Source of the DNA: Benincasa hispida
Lineage: Eukaryota > Streptophyta > Magnoliopsida > Cucurbitales > Cucurbitaceae
NCBI RefSeq assembly: GCF_009727055.1
Contig: NC_052350.1
Location: forward strand, 43,333,828-43,397,827
Direction: 5' to 3'
DNA length: 64,000 nucleotides
Positions 21,961-33,148 of the stretch are shown piece by piece (position 1 is the first letter of the stretch; the number at the start of each line of letters is the position of its first letter). Below the pieces are notes generated by a model, which saw nothing but the letters and a program-made list of their open reading frames with translations, made no database searches and was not told where the DNA came from. The position numbers and the translations under genes are program-made.

Positions 21961-22498
21961 TTCTGAGGGTCTTGCCATTTCCAACATAGTTCTTGTTTCT
22001 GTTTCCGCCATTAATGATTTACTTTCCTCAGGTGCTTGAGTAACTTAGTGGCCAGAGCCCTGTGTTCTCTAAAAGTACATTTTTTTCATCTTGTAGTCTC
22101 TTGACTTAGATTCTGTAATGGTCTGTTCAAATTAAAACATAAGTTAAAAAGAGCTAATATTTTATTCATGGTTGGATTTGTATTTAGAATTGCAGCTGAA
22201 GTTATGTTTGAAAGTCATAGCTCGATATTGGATTTGATAGGCCATGCTATTTCTTTGTGGTTTTTTATTGAAAAATTTTATTGTGGTTTACAGTGAGATA
22301 CACTGTATGATCATTTGGAATCAGACGTAATGAGAAGATCTCTTGCTATGTCATTATTAGAGGAGAAAAGGCGATGCAGCTTTGGGAAAATGGGTGGAAG
22401 ATTAAGGAGTACGAGTTGCTTCATAGGAATTTCAGTGATACTAGATGCTTTGGCTTCGGTATTCAAGAGCACATTGATCTTGGGATCAAAGATCAAGT

Positions 22499-22977
22499 AA
22501 GCCCTCATTCATTTTAATATAATAGCCATTAAATTATATTTCAAAATTTGTATGAAATTTCCCGCTTGGTCTTCAATCTATTCTGCTGAGGTGATTCTGT
22601 TTTATATTGCACATGAATATAGCTATACACAATACTTATTACCTTTTTCATTTTCGATTCACTATCCTCCAAACATGTGTTTCCCCTTTACCAACCCAAA
22701 AATATATGGGTTGTGTTAGGTTGGTCATATGAACAAGGTTGATGTGTTAGACATTTAATCAGTCCGAAATTTTGTGTTGGTCTGAAAAAAGCATCCAACC
22801 TAACCTAACTCATGTATATCCCTACAATAATACGCAAGGATGGATTTGAACTTTTACCTTTTAACTGATAATACATACTTTTATATTAGTTAAGTTGATC
22901 ATATTTTGTTAAGCTTAAACAAATAGAATTTGTAAATAGACAAATCCTAACTATAAATTTCATTGAGTTACTGTTTT
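22499..22977. other. Flank between RPL11 pseudogene and element I
   Basis: No match to the missing RPL11 last exon is seen. The stretch is AT-rich and ends with the target site gtttt (22973-22977) of copia element I. Confidence 0.5.
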
Positions 22978-25133
22978 TGTTGGGATTGGTGTCCTAATTC
23001 TCCCGAAGTCTCATTGTTTTGTAAAGATACACATTATTCAAATAAATGTTATTTGATTCTGGAATTTACTCATATCCAATAAACAAAGCTCCTTGGTTAT
23101 CTTATGTGAACTTAAGCATATATATGTGATATACAAGTGGATCATGCCTTAAGTGATAACCTAAATCGGTCTGTAGTATAAGGATTTAGGTGGGATACCT
23201 GATCCTGGTGACACTACGGATACGGCCCACTTTGTAGAGGTTTGCAAGTGTTGTAAACTACTACAGATGGTTGATCCTGACCATTCGTGTGGAGACATGG
23301 AACGGGGGTATCCTATATAAAGAGTTTGTATAAGACCTGGACCACGAGATAACTAGACTATGTATATAATGTCGTTGATACTAGAGACTTGCATCTCACC
23401 TAAAAGACCATAGGTGACACGACCTCAATCCTGAGTGTTTTGTGAACTCCTGCCTTTGAGGGCGGTCCTTTGATTAGGGGTAGAAGTGCGCCAGATTGCC
23501 ACTCAACATGCTACCTTTTTGGGACTTGTCTTGATCTGGAGCTGGGAACCAATCCACAATATGGAATTCACTTCTTTTCCGAAGCAGGGATAAGTAGAGA
23601 GATTGCTCCTTAAGGGCTGGTTCTGAGGATGACAAGTGGCCACAGCTCTCTTTTGGAAAGAGAAGACTCAATCATAGTAGGACTGATTTGAGTTCATTAG
23701 AGGATCAGTGTACTTAAGGAAAACAGATGTAACTACAGGGCATAATGTTTTTGGCCCAACTGTACTTACGAGCGATCTGTGAAGGTGTCGCACTGCTGAT
23801 TGGTTTAAGATGGACATATAATTATCTGTGAGTGATGAGAGTTCAGTTGTCAAGTCTTTAGTGGAGTGCCCTGACAATTTATACGGATAGTGGATCTCGT
23901 GACTAAAGAGTTTTAGTCAGTTATTCACGTCGTTGGAGCTCAGATCTACTGGTCAATGAAGTCCCCTTGGTAGCTTGGATTCATGTTGAAGGATCAATTC
24001 TTGTGTTGATTTTGAAATGTTCAAATTGAACAAGAGGTATCATGATTATATATGATATAATCGGTATGATGTATAAGACACACCTAGTGGAGAATTGATG
24101 TAAATGAGATTTACATTAAGGTAAACTATGGAAATAATAAAAGAAAGAACTATGGTTTATATGTTTCATGAGATGAAATATTAAAACTATAGGTTATAAA
24201 TATAGTATGATAAGTTGGTTATCATTTATGTTTATAATAATATTAATTATTAGATAAGTAATACTTTTTCTTTTAAATAACCAAAATAGTGGGTGGTTAT
24301 TGATCATGGTAACCGTGAGTATAAAGGAAATCAGTTTCCTATTTTGAAAAAGAGTTTTTTCACAACAGTTTGAAAAGAATTTTGAGTTTTCTCTCCAGCG
24401 AAAAGAAACTCGCGGAAGTCGTCAAGTAAATACAGATTTACTAAACGACGGCTGAGCTAAGTAAACGATTGTGCAGGTGCTAGCTAAACGATCGTGCAGT
24501 GTTTACTAAACGATCACATAGCTTTTGCTAGATGATCACATAGCTTTATCTAAACGATTGGGCATCGACCTATACGATAGGTCTCCGACTTCTCCCACTT
24601 GCCCAGTCGTGTACACGATCTGTCTTTCTTCCGTTTGTCTGCCTCACACCAAGTCCGAACAGAGCCCACCCTCTGGATTCTCATACCGAGAATACTAAGG
24701 TCGCCTTGTTGGTGGTGTCAGACTCAACTCGACATCATCGAGGTTTTCTGGAGGCCGTTCGTGGTGCTTTGGAGGAGTCTGTTCGTGGTGTTACAGAGGA
24801 GTTCGTGTTGCGGAAGAGATTGTGACCAAGGAGATCGTTGAGGACGAGCGTGGAGTGTTCATGCTGTGTTCGTGCGGTGTTACGATCGTGTAGATCGAGC
24901 GCCCGTGGTTGCAGTTGTTCGATTAGAGTGTACATTGGAGCGTAGAGACGCTTCTGCCATTGTTAGTACAGTTTGTCCCTCTGTACATTTGTTGTTTCAT
25001 GCTGTAATTTCTCCGTAATTTTCATAACCGTTTATGTTTGAAGTCGACTGTAAATGTTATGTTAATTCATGATTGTAATTTAGAATAGTCTTGTTCTGCA
25101 GCTCATGGAAATCTCGAGTGTCGATTTCCTTCA
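22978..25133 (+). repeat. 5' LTR of element I (2156 bp)
   Basis: It begins TGTTGGGATTGG and ends TTTCCTTCA, immediately before ATTGGTATCAGAGCC. It holds a TATA-like box at 24320-24327 and a downstream array of TAAACGATCG-type words at about 24430-24580. Small open frames on both strands inside it are not genes. Confidence 0.92.
24320..24327 (+). promoter_or_regulatory. LTR promoter TATA box, element I 5' LTR
   Basis: TATAAAGG in the context GTGAGTATAAAGGAAA is conserved at the same relative place in the 3' LTR (35583-35590). It marks the likely end of U3. Confidence 0.6.
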
Positions 25134-25135
25134 AT

Positions 25136-25148
25136 TGGTATCAGAGCC
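25136..25148 (+). other. Primer-binding site, initiator tRNA-Met type
   Basis: TGGTATCAGAGCC starts two bases after the LTR end. It is the standard complement of the 3' end of plant initiator tRNA-Met used by copia elements. Confidence 0.9.
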
Positions 25149-25571
25149 AGGTTCTCTGATATTCCAAATTACATATCTGAATCGAACGGTTTTTACAGTC
25201 GCGGTGGGTTTCTGCATTTGTAGTTAATTGTTTTCTGAATTTGTGGATGAATTGATGAATGTTTTGGGTTTAAATTGCCTTTTTGTTAAAGCTTTCAGTA
25301 TTACAAAGTGTTAATTGTAAAGGCCCTTGCATTTTTTTGGGCGAAATTAACTTTGCAATCGAGACTGTAATTCGAAAAGTTCGAGTTTGTCGAGTCGCTC
25401 GTGATAAAGCTTAGGCGCATGGCGATGCAATTCTCAATGAAGAAGAAGATCAAGCGTTGATCGGATCATGTAGCCTCAGGTAAACGATCGGTTAGATTTC
25501 ACTAAGCGATCGTTTAGATTTTTCGTTCTAGACGATCGTATAGTATTTTGTAATCGATCATTTAGTTAATG

Positions 25572-27007
25572 CTATGCGATCGCATGTATTTGATATGGAG
25601 ACGCTAGCTAAGCGATCACTTAGACGATGGTGCTTCGCGGCATCGTAGTCGCTTAGACGATTGCGGAAGGTGGCCGTTGTGTGGAGCGCGCTAAGCGATC
25701 GTGTACTTCAGGCTTCATCGCTTAGTTACGGTACACGATCGTGTTGTAATAGCTAAACGATCGTTTGGATTTTTCTAGATGATCATATAATAATGCTAAA
25801 CGATCGTTTAGCTCTGAGAGTGCTATTAAGTGATACAACAAAGTGTTTGTTTTATCGTGTAGACGATCGCGGAGTGTTTAGTACACGATGGTTGGTTGGA
25901 GAAACAACATTTTACCGAGCGGTTCAAGACCCGGTTCACCTGTTTAAACCGAAGACTCCTTGTCTTTGTAATAGTTAGCTTTCCATTTTGAATTTTAAGG
26001 CAATTTAACTCGGTTCATCAACTTTTATTGCTTATACATGTGATGTATGGTTCTTATATGTCAAAGTGTTTGTCATAAAGTTAAAAACCCACCTTAGGTT
26101 GTGCAATCACTCATGCATCATGTATTATAAATGTTATAATCTTGCATGAAGAAATTACTTGAAAGCATGTGCATGCATCATGAAATATAAGAGTTATATT
26201 TTGNTAATGCTAAGCGATGGGGTAAATCATTTACCATATCGTGTAGCGTTGGTTTCGCGATCGCGTAGGCGCTGGAGGTAGGCGATCGTAGTGAGAGCAT
26301 GTGATGCTCATCATTTATTAGAAGGTGCGCGCTACTCGATCGTGTAGTTAGCAAGCTTTATCGCTTAGTTACTAACTATGCGATCGCATGTATTTGATAT
26401 GGAGACGCTAGCTAAGCGATCACTTAGACGATGGTGCTTCGCGGCATCGTAGTCGCTTAGACGATTGCGGAAGGTGGCCGTTGTGTGGAGCGCGCTAAGC
26501 GATCGTGTACTTCAGGCTTCATCGCTTAGTTACGGTACACGATCGTGTTGTAATAGCTAAACGATCGTTTGGATTTTTCTAGATGATCATATAATAATGC
26601 TAAACGATCGTTTAGCTCTGAGAGTGCTATTAAGTGATACAACAAAGTGTTTGTTTTATCGTGTAGACGATCGCGGAGTGTTTAGTACACGATGGTTGGT
26701 TGGAGAAACAACATTTTACCGAGCGGTTCAAGACCCGGTTCACCTGTTTAAACCGAAGACTCCTTGTCTTTGTAATAGTTAGCTTTCCATTTTGAATTTT
26801 AAGGCAATTTAACTCGGTTCATCAACTTTTATTGCTTATACATGTGATGTATGGTTCTTATATGTCAAAGTGTTTGTCATAAAGTTAAAAACCCACCTTA
26901 GGTTGTGCAATCACTCATGCATCATGTATTATAAATGTTATAATCTTGCATGAAGAAATTACTTGAAAGCATGTGCATGCATCATGAAATATAAGAGTTA
27001 TATTTTG
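25572..27007. other. Exact 632-bp duplication around an assembly N (26204)
   Basis: 25572-26203 and 26376-27007 read identically at an offset of 804. The first copy ends exactly at the N (26204), in the middle of a sentence that the second copy continues (TTATATTTTG then CATGCAATGAGC). The 171 bp between N and the second copy is a further piece of the same array. An overlap of contig ends that was not collapsed explains this better than a real duplication. Confidence 0.8.
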
Positions 27008-27774
27008 CATGCAATGAGCATTATCATGCATCCTCTTTTTATTATAAATGTTATAGTCTAAGGGTGAAGGGAAGCATGTTTTGCTTGTTTCATTGTTATT
27101 TTGTATAAGTGTTATATAAAAGAAGTAGCAATGAATGGACAATCCATTGAGCATGACATTTAGGCTGTTTATAATCATTATGAATGCTTTGCATGTGTTA
27201 GCTTCGCGTTGTGGTTATTTTCGTTCATAAGTGTTATAAAGGAAATTAGACCTAAAATCGATAATTCAGAGTTGCATGCGGACTTAGGATGAACTCAAGT
27301 GTTTAAAAGGGTTTTAAAATTGGATTGAGATAGACCTAAGTTCAGTGGTTCTAAAAAGTTTAGTAACCTAGATTAATCTTTTAAAATCGGTTCAATAAGA
27401 TTAAATTGGTTGGCATAAAAGATTAAATTTGTTGTAAACCTATTTATAAGGGACCTTTTGTCTAAGGCGGGTTCTGGCTAGGCTAGGGTTCTTAAGTTGA
27501 TGGAAACATAACACCCCTACCTGGAAACCTACCTAGAAAGATGAATTAGATAGATTTTCAACAAGCATGCGACGATTTGGTCAAAGACTCCGTTAAAGAG
27601 TTTAATGGATGATGATCAAAAGTTGTTCAACTATCCAAGGTAAAAGTTACTCTTGGGAAAACCTAAAAGTCACTTAGTTAAAATCCTTAGCCGTGTTTTT
27701 TCTAAGTAAGCTAAACCCTAGGTTATAAAATACTCAGTGGAAGGAGAAGACATATCAGATATGTCTATGATTCC

Positions 27775-28060
27775 ACTCACGTTTCTCCCGGTAAGTTCAC
27801 ACCGTGAGATTTATGCTTGGCCTCGAGATGCCCCAGGATGCATCCCCCTTAGGATGGTGTTTGCATGAGTCAATATCAAGGTGGACGGAGAGAGTATTTA
27901 TAGTAAGTGGGTGAAGGGTGTGTGTCAACACGTCCTATGGTCTCTGTCATCAGTTCACACTGTGAGATCATTCTTTATGCCCACGTGTCGCCCTAGTAGC
28001 GGCCCCCTTAGAAAGGGTTTTGTGCAGTTGGTCAATATCAAGGTGAACTCCAGAAATGGA
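27775..28060 (+). repeat. Duplicated leader module, element I copy
   Basis: Two arms about 170 bp apart share GTTCACAC-GTGAGAT, CTTAG-A-GG-GTTT and GTCAATATCAAGGTG. The second arm lies after TATTTATAGTAAGTGGG. Corresponding two-armed modules occur in the leaders of elements II (53095-53350) and III (16860-17115, minus strand). Confidence 0.65.
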
Positions 28061-28487
28061 TAGGGTCACTTTAGGTTTTGCCCCAATCGGATTCTTTCTC
28101 TTAGGATTGACCTTTTGGGACGGATGAACCTCTAGGGCTTAAAATGGCAGGTCACACTTACGGGAGATTCTTAAGTAAGTTAATGATCTCTTGGCCAAAT
28201 CAATGATGGCTAGTCGTTATAGGAACAAGAGTTGTTCTGGTATTAATGACTGGTTAAAACCTTCTCAATTCAGAGGAGGGATAACTGACCTCTCTTAGGC
28301 GGTTTTTTTCCTAAACCTTTGAAGCGTCATTGCGAAACTAGATGTCACACGGGGTTCATGTTAGTTTTGCTAAAACCTTATTGGATGTTGTTTTGTTTTA
28401 TAACGGGTATTTGCTTTAAACCTAACTTAGGTCAATGTGTTTTTCTTTTCAGCAACTCATTAGTATTTCCGTTTAAAGCTTTTAAAA

Positions 28488-29095
28488 ATGACTGATTTAT
28501 TACAGTGGAAAAAATCGTGTGAAATGAATTTCATGGCAAACGACCTCCATCCCACTACTCTCCAAAAGAGAAGACAAGACAGTAAATATGATTTATTGGT
28601 CTTGAGACATGTCTGGTAGAGAATGATGATTCTACCTGGATTATTGACTCAGGTGCTACCAATCATGTTAGTTCCTCTTACTAAGGATTTAGTTCTTGGC
28701 AAACGTTGCCACAGGGAGATATGACTCTTCGAGTCGATAATGGTGAGGTTGTTTTAGCTATTTTTGTAGGCAGCCTAAAGTTATTTGTTGACAAGAAACG
28801 TTATCTGTTACTGGATCATGTTTTTGTAGTTCCTCATATTAAGAAGAACTTAATCTCGGTTTCTTGTCTCATTGAACAAGGCTATACCGTCTCCTTTTCT
28901 GAGAATAAAGTGTTTATTTTCAAGAATGGAATGGAGATTGGTTTTGGTTCGATGAAAAATAACTTATATGTACTAAGGCCGTTAGTCATAAAAGCCTTAT
29001 TTAACACTCAAATGTTCAGTACGACAACAACAGCTAAATGACCAAAGGTTTCTTCAAAGGAAAACGCCCATCTTTGGCATCTAAGATTAGGTCCT
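28488..29095 (+). pseudogene. Gag remnant, protease and pre-integrase start of element I
   Basis: ATG at 28488 starts a gag remnant of about 25 codons (MTDLLQWKKS). This jumps to the gag-protease border (KYDLLVLETC), so the nucleocapsid and zinc knuckle are deleted. The aspartic protease active site DSGATNHV is intact at about 28645-28668 but is followed by a stop at 28684. The open part 28706-29041 reads GDMTLRVDNGEVV and LDHVFVVPHIKKNLISVSCL, typical of the copia protease region. After another stop, HLWHLRLG at about 29067 starts the pre-integrase domain, which is cut at 29095 by the nested LTR. No functional protein is expected. Confidence 0.85.
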
Positions 29096-31220
29096 TGATG
29101 ACTGTAAATTGGAAGTCAAATTTACTCAACAAACAACTTCCCTTGGACGTGGTATGCGATGCATGTTCCTAAGATATGCGTTGATAGTCATGCGTCGATG
29201 GTCATGCATTGGAGTGAATAATGCGTTAACGAATGTATGCGATGACCATGCATCCTGCCACAAGTTTTTTTATGTTCACGCCAAGTATAACATGAATGCA
29301 AGTTTCTCGGGTAATCTGAGGTCGAACACAGGGACTTGTAACTAGATGTTTGTAGTGATGTGCATGCGACGGTTTAAATAAAAGAATGGATGGGATGTTG
29401 CTAAGTTAATCCTACTCCTACTCCTATCTAACAGACAACGCAATGAGAATATGCCTGAAATATAGAGATACGACAAACCTTAACATGAAATAAATGAATG
29501 GGAAAATGGATAAAATGCGGAGATGTTTTAATTGCAAAACTTAAGAGTGATCGCAAGGGCAACCCTAGTCAACGCAATTCATGCAATCATGCTACAACCA
29601 TACACGACAAGTCATTTTCCAATGGAAATGCGGTGCTCCTAATTTTAGGATGCATGTGTTGAACACAAAGTGTCCATAGAGATTATTCCTAAGTCTCTAC
29701 TCTTGTCCTATGCGATGATGCAAAATTCATGAAAGCAAGGTGACCGCATTCAATCGTATCCTATCTCTAGGATGCATGCGATGCGTTAATAACAAATAGT
29801 GCTCATTTCAAAGCGCCTATCTCTTATAATATGTGTTCTAATCTAGCTCTCCCAAGCCTAGATTCTGACCTGACCTTCCCAAACCTAGATCCTGTCCTTA
29901 GACTACCCTCCCGAGTATCGCTAATGGACGAATGAAGCGTACATAATAAAAGACAATCGCATAAACTTTGCTGACCTAAGATTGTTACTATCCCTAGTGA
30001 ACTATGCATACCTTGCTTAATGCGTCCAACCACTTACCCTCTCAGGCAGTTGATTGTTGCTGACTTCACTCATAGACAAGTAATGCTTTAGCCCATAGAC
30101 AGGCGTTGCAGCAGCTTCACACTAAGCAAATAAGATTACTCATATGCTCGTACAACGCACACCTCTCGGTGGTTTGCTACATACTTCATATCCCTAATCC
30201 ATATGATTAAGTATGCAATACCCAAGCAATCTCACTAAGTGTTGCAATAAAAGTAAAGATGCTAAGCAAGAAGATGGAGATGGAGTTGAAGGAAATAGAG
30301 AAGTGCATTGAAAACAGATTGTATTACTTCCTTAATTCAAAATGTCATACAATACAATATAGAAAAAGAAAGGAAAGGAAATGACCGGCTGGAAGCAAAA
30401 CTTTGTTCCAGCGGATATGCGTCAAGGCGGGTGGTGCCATGGATTGGCGGAGGAGCTAACTCTCTCGAGATCTAACTCCGGTCGTCACTCGGAATGGATG
30501 AAGGAGGTGAAGAACTCTTAGCCATTTTCTCACGCGTTTGTCTGGATCGCGGGGAAAATCCTCAGTTGAGGGATAATCTTCGGATGATCGAATTTCAGCT
30601 CTTCGGCCTCTATTTATAGAGATTGGATCAACGAAAGCATTAATTGGACTGCTCTGAGTCTGACGTTCGACGCGTTAGTCCTTTTCTGAACCTCTGCCAC
30701 TAACGACGTGGTAGGTGAAATGTCAACATCAGCTTTGGATTTTCTTGAGGTAGATGCGTTGATGCGTTCATTCCACCTACCTTGCGTTGATCCTATTAGA
30801 ATGTGTTGTCGCGTAGCCGCAATCATTCAAAGGTCGCATTCGCTTAACACTACAACTCTACATGATGATCACAATCGCTTGACGAGCGCAACTCTCATGC
30901 GATGGACGCATACGGCTGATTACCGCAACATCCATGCGTTGATCGATGTGTTTGCCTTGCGATGGAGTGTTTCTCCGTATATGGTCGTCTATGAGATGGT
31001 CCGGTTTCCACGTTTGCGTTCATTTCCTGCATTGGCTACAAAAATAGAACATTGAACGTATAATTAACGCACAATAACGGGTTAGCTGAGATTCGACATG
31101 CTGATCGACACAAGCTCATATTCTTGTGAATTCTTATCATGATCGACGCATATTCTGCCTAACAACCTTCATAATTCTAAGTAAAAGGCCTAAGATGACA
31201 TGTATTTCTGCATGTCATCA
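29096..31220 (-). mobile_element. Solo LTR A nested in element I (2125 bp)
   Basis: The insertion interrupts the codons for RLG-HINLN of the pre-integrase domain. On the minus strand it begins TGATGACATGCAGAAATACA and ends TTTACAGTCATCA, i.e. TG...CA. Flanking 5-mers are gtcct (29091-29095) and gtcac (31221-31225); the intact target should read gtcac, so the left copy has mutated. A 9-bp terminal hairpin (31194-31219) and a TATA-like CTATAAATAGAGG (about 30606-30618, minus) fit an LTR. No internal retrotransposon domain is present, hence solo LTR. The plus and minus open frames inside it (e.g. 30708-31055) look incidental. Probably Ty3/gypsy, but this is not proven. Confidence 0.75.
31194..31219. 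repeat. Terminal hairpin of solo LTR A
   Basis: GATGACATG, an 8-nt loop, then CATGTCATC form a perfect 9-bp inverted repeat one base inside the LTR end. The equivalent exists in solo LTR B. Confidence 0.8.
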
Positions 31221-32410
31221 GTCACATCAACCTCAATAGGATTCAAAAGTTGGTGAAAAGTAGACTTCTAAAGATTTTAGAAGAAAACTCCTTGCCGGTA
31301 TGTGAATCATGTCTCGAAGGCAAGATGACCAAACAACCTTTTACTGGAAAAGGTTACAGAGCCAAGGAAGCCTTGGAGCTTGTACATTCAGACCTTTGTG
31401 GTCCGATGAATGTTAGAGCTCGAGGTGAGTATGAATATTTCATCTCTTTCATAGATGATTATTCAAGGTTTGTGTATCTCTTCCTAATGCAACGTAAGTC
31501 TGAAGCCCTTGACAAGTTCAAGGAATATAATGCTGAAGTTGAAAACTTATTAGGCAAGAAGATAAAACACTACGATCTGATCGTGGTGGAGAGTATATGG
31601 ACCTTCAATTCTAGAACTATATGATAGAACATGGATTGCGTCCCAACTCTCGGCCCCTGGTACACCTTAGCAGAATGGTGTATCAGAAAGGAGAAATAAG
31701 ACCATTTGGACATGGTTCGGTCTATGATGAGTTATGCTCATCTTCTAGACTCATTTTGGGGTTATGCAGTGAAGACTGCATGTTATATCCTGAACAACGT
31801 TCCCTCAAAAAGTGTTTCTGAAACACTTATTGAGTTATGGAGAGGCCGTAAAGGTAGTTTACGCCACTTCATGATTTGGGGCTGTCCGGCACATGTGCTA
31901 GTGACTAACTCAAAGAAGTTGGAACCGTGTTCGAAGGTTTTCCTCTTTGTAGGCTACTCCAAGGAAACGAGAGGAGGAAACTTCTATGATTCCAGTGAGA
32001 ACAAAGTGTTTGTTTCCACTAATGTTATCTTCTTGGAAGAAGATCACATGAGGGATCATAAGCCACGAAGTAAGCTCGTTGTACGTGAGATCTCAAGTGA
32101 GACTGAGACTACTGAGGGTTCAACAAGAGTTTTTGAACAGGCCGACAGATCAACAAGAGTTGTTGAGGTCGAGATGTCTAGTCAACTAGCTCAAGAGTTT
32201 AGACTGCCTCGACATAGTGGGAAGGTAATGAAACCACCGGATCGCTACATGGGTTTGACTGAAGCCCAAAACGTTACTACGAATGATGGGGTCAAGGATC
32301 CATTGTCTTTTAAGAAATCAATGGAGGATGTTGACAAAGATGAATGGGTTAAGGCCATGAACCAAGAAATGAGGAAAGTCTATGTACTTCAACAACGTAT
32401 GGGAGCTTGT
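31221..32410 (+). pseudogene. Copia integrase of element I, frameshifted
   Basis: The frame resumes after the nested LTR as INLNRIQKL, then PVCESCLEGKMTKQPF (zinc-binding CxxC of pre-integrase) and ELVHSDLCGPMNVRA with the first catalytic Asp. A one-base deletion near 31565 throws LRSDRGGEY out of frame, and further shifts near 31640 precede the segment GVSERRN with the catalytic Glu. The frame 31706-32413 then gives MMSYAHLLDSFWGYAVKTA through PSKSV, WGCPAHV and FVGYSKETRGG, the integrase C-terminal part and linker. All three DDE residues can be located in the DNA but not in one frame. The protein is not functional. Confidence 0.9.
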
Positions 32411-33148
32411 TGATCTACCTGATAGGGTAAGACCTATTGGGTGTAAGTGGATCTATAAGCGAAAGAGAGGTATAGATGGAAAGGTGCAAACCTTTAAGGC
32501 TAGACTCGTGGTAAAAGGTTATACCCAGGTTGAGGGAGTTGATTATGAGGAAACTTTCTCAACTGTTATCATGCTTAAGTCTATCAAGATTCTCCTGTCC
32601 ATAGCCACATTTTATGATTATGAAATATGGCAAATGGACATCAAGACTGCCTTTCTTAATGGTAATCTTGAGGAGACCATCTATATGACTTAACCAGAGG
32701 GGTTCATAATCTAGATCAAGAGCAAAGAGTTTGCAAGCTTAATAGGTCCATTTATGGGCTAAAACAAGCATCTCAATCTTGGAACATCAGATTTGACACT
32801 GCTGTCAAGTCATTTGGCTTTGACCAGAATGTTGATGAGCCTTGTATTTACAAAAAGATCATCAACAGCTCAGTAGCTTTCCTGGTACTGTATGTGGATG
32901 ATATTCTACTCATTGGGAATGATGTAGGATATCTGACTGACATTAAGAGTTGGCTAGTTGCCCAGTTCCAAATGAAAGATTTGGGTAAGGCACAGTATGT
33001 TCTCGGGATCCAGATCATTCGGGATCGCAAGAACAAATGGTTAGCCCTGTCTCAGGCATCGTACATTGATCAAATGTTGATCAGGTATAGGATGCAGGAT
33101 TCCAATAAGGGGTTTGTTACTTTTCAGGCATGGAATCATTCTGTCTAA
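32382..33148 (+). pseudogene. Copia reverse transcriptase of element I, broken
   Basis: RT begins VWELVDLPDRVRPIGCKWIY, then KARLVVKGYTQVEGVDYEET and WQMDIKTAFLNGNL. It reaches a stop at 32691-32693 (IYMT*), where PEGF follows. The middle (32694-32890) is out of frame (SIYGLKQASQSWN recognisable). The catalytic YVDD is intact at 32891-32902, followed by GYLTDIKSWLVAQFQMKDLG and LGIQIIRDRKNK. At least one frameshift and one stop inactivate it. Confidence 0.9.

Larger units (their letters stand above)
21052..22498 (+). pseudogene. RPL11: Ribosomal protein uL5 (RPL11) pseudogene, introns retained
   Basis: Three exon-like blocks match large-subunit protein RPL11. Block 1, ending at 21162|GTATTT, reads [17 protein letters not shown] then [13 protein letters not shown]. 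Block 2 (22032-22074) is bounded by CAG and GTACAT and reads VLE*LSGQSPVFSK. Block 3 (22294-22498, followed by GTAAGC) reads [13 protein letters not shown] and then [13 protein letters not shown] and [15 protein letters not shown]. The functional protein is about 180 aa. Here the start codon is not clear, two in-frame stops occur, and the last exon (from about YDPSTG onward) is absent. Retained splice sites mean a duplicated genomic copy, not a processed pseudogene. An LTR-like insertion sits in intron 1, and copia element I lies 480 bp downstream. Confidence 0.88.
25134..28487 (+). other. Leader (5' UTR) of element I
   Basis: This is about 3.3 kb without a supported gene. It contains a dense ACGATCGT-type array (25480-25880, again 26200-26700), an exact 632-bp duplication linked to an N, CATGCAT/ATATAA-rich DNA (26100-27050), and a duplicated module at 27775-28060 shared with elements II and III. 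The 61-codon frame present twice (25793-25978 and 26597-26782) is one sequence read in both copies of the duplication. Confidence 0.75.

Noticed and set aside
24430..26700. ACGATCG arrays considered as a CRISPR-like repeat array
   Set aside because: The repeats are short, irregularly spaced and degenerate, spacers are not uniform, no cas genes occur, and the context is a plant retrotransposon.
25793..26782. Identical 61-codon frame present twice, possible conserved peptide
   Set aside because: The identity comes from the exact 632-bp duplication at the N, not from conservation of a protein.
30708..31055. 115-codon plus-strand frame in solo LTR A
   Set aside because: It lies opposite to the LTR's inferred transcription, has no recognisable domain, and sits in ATGCG-rich repeat DNA.
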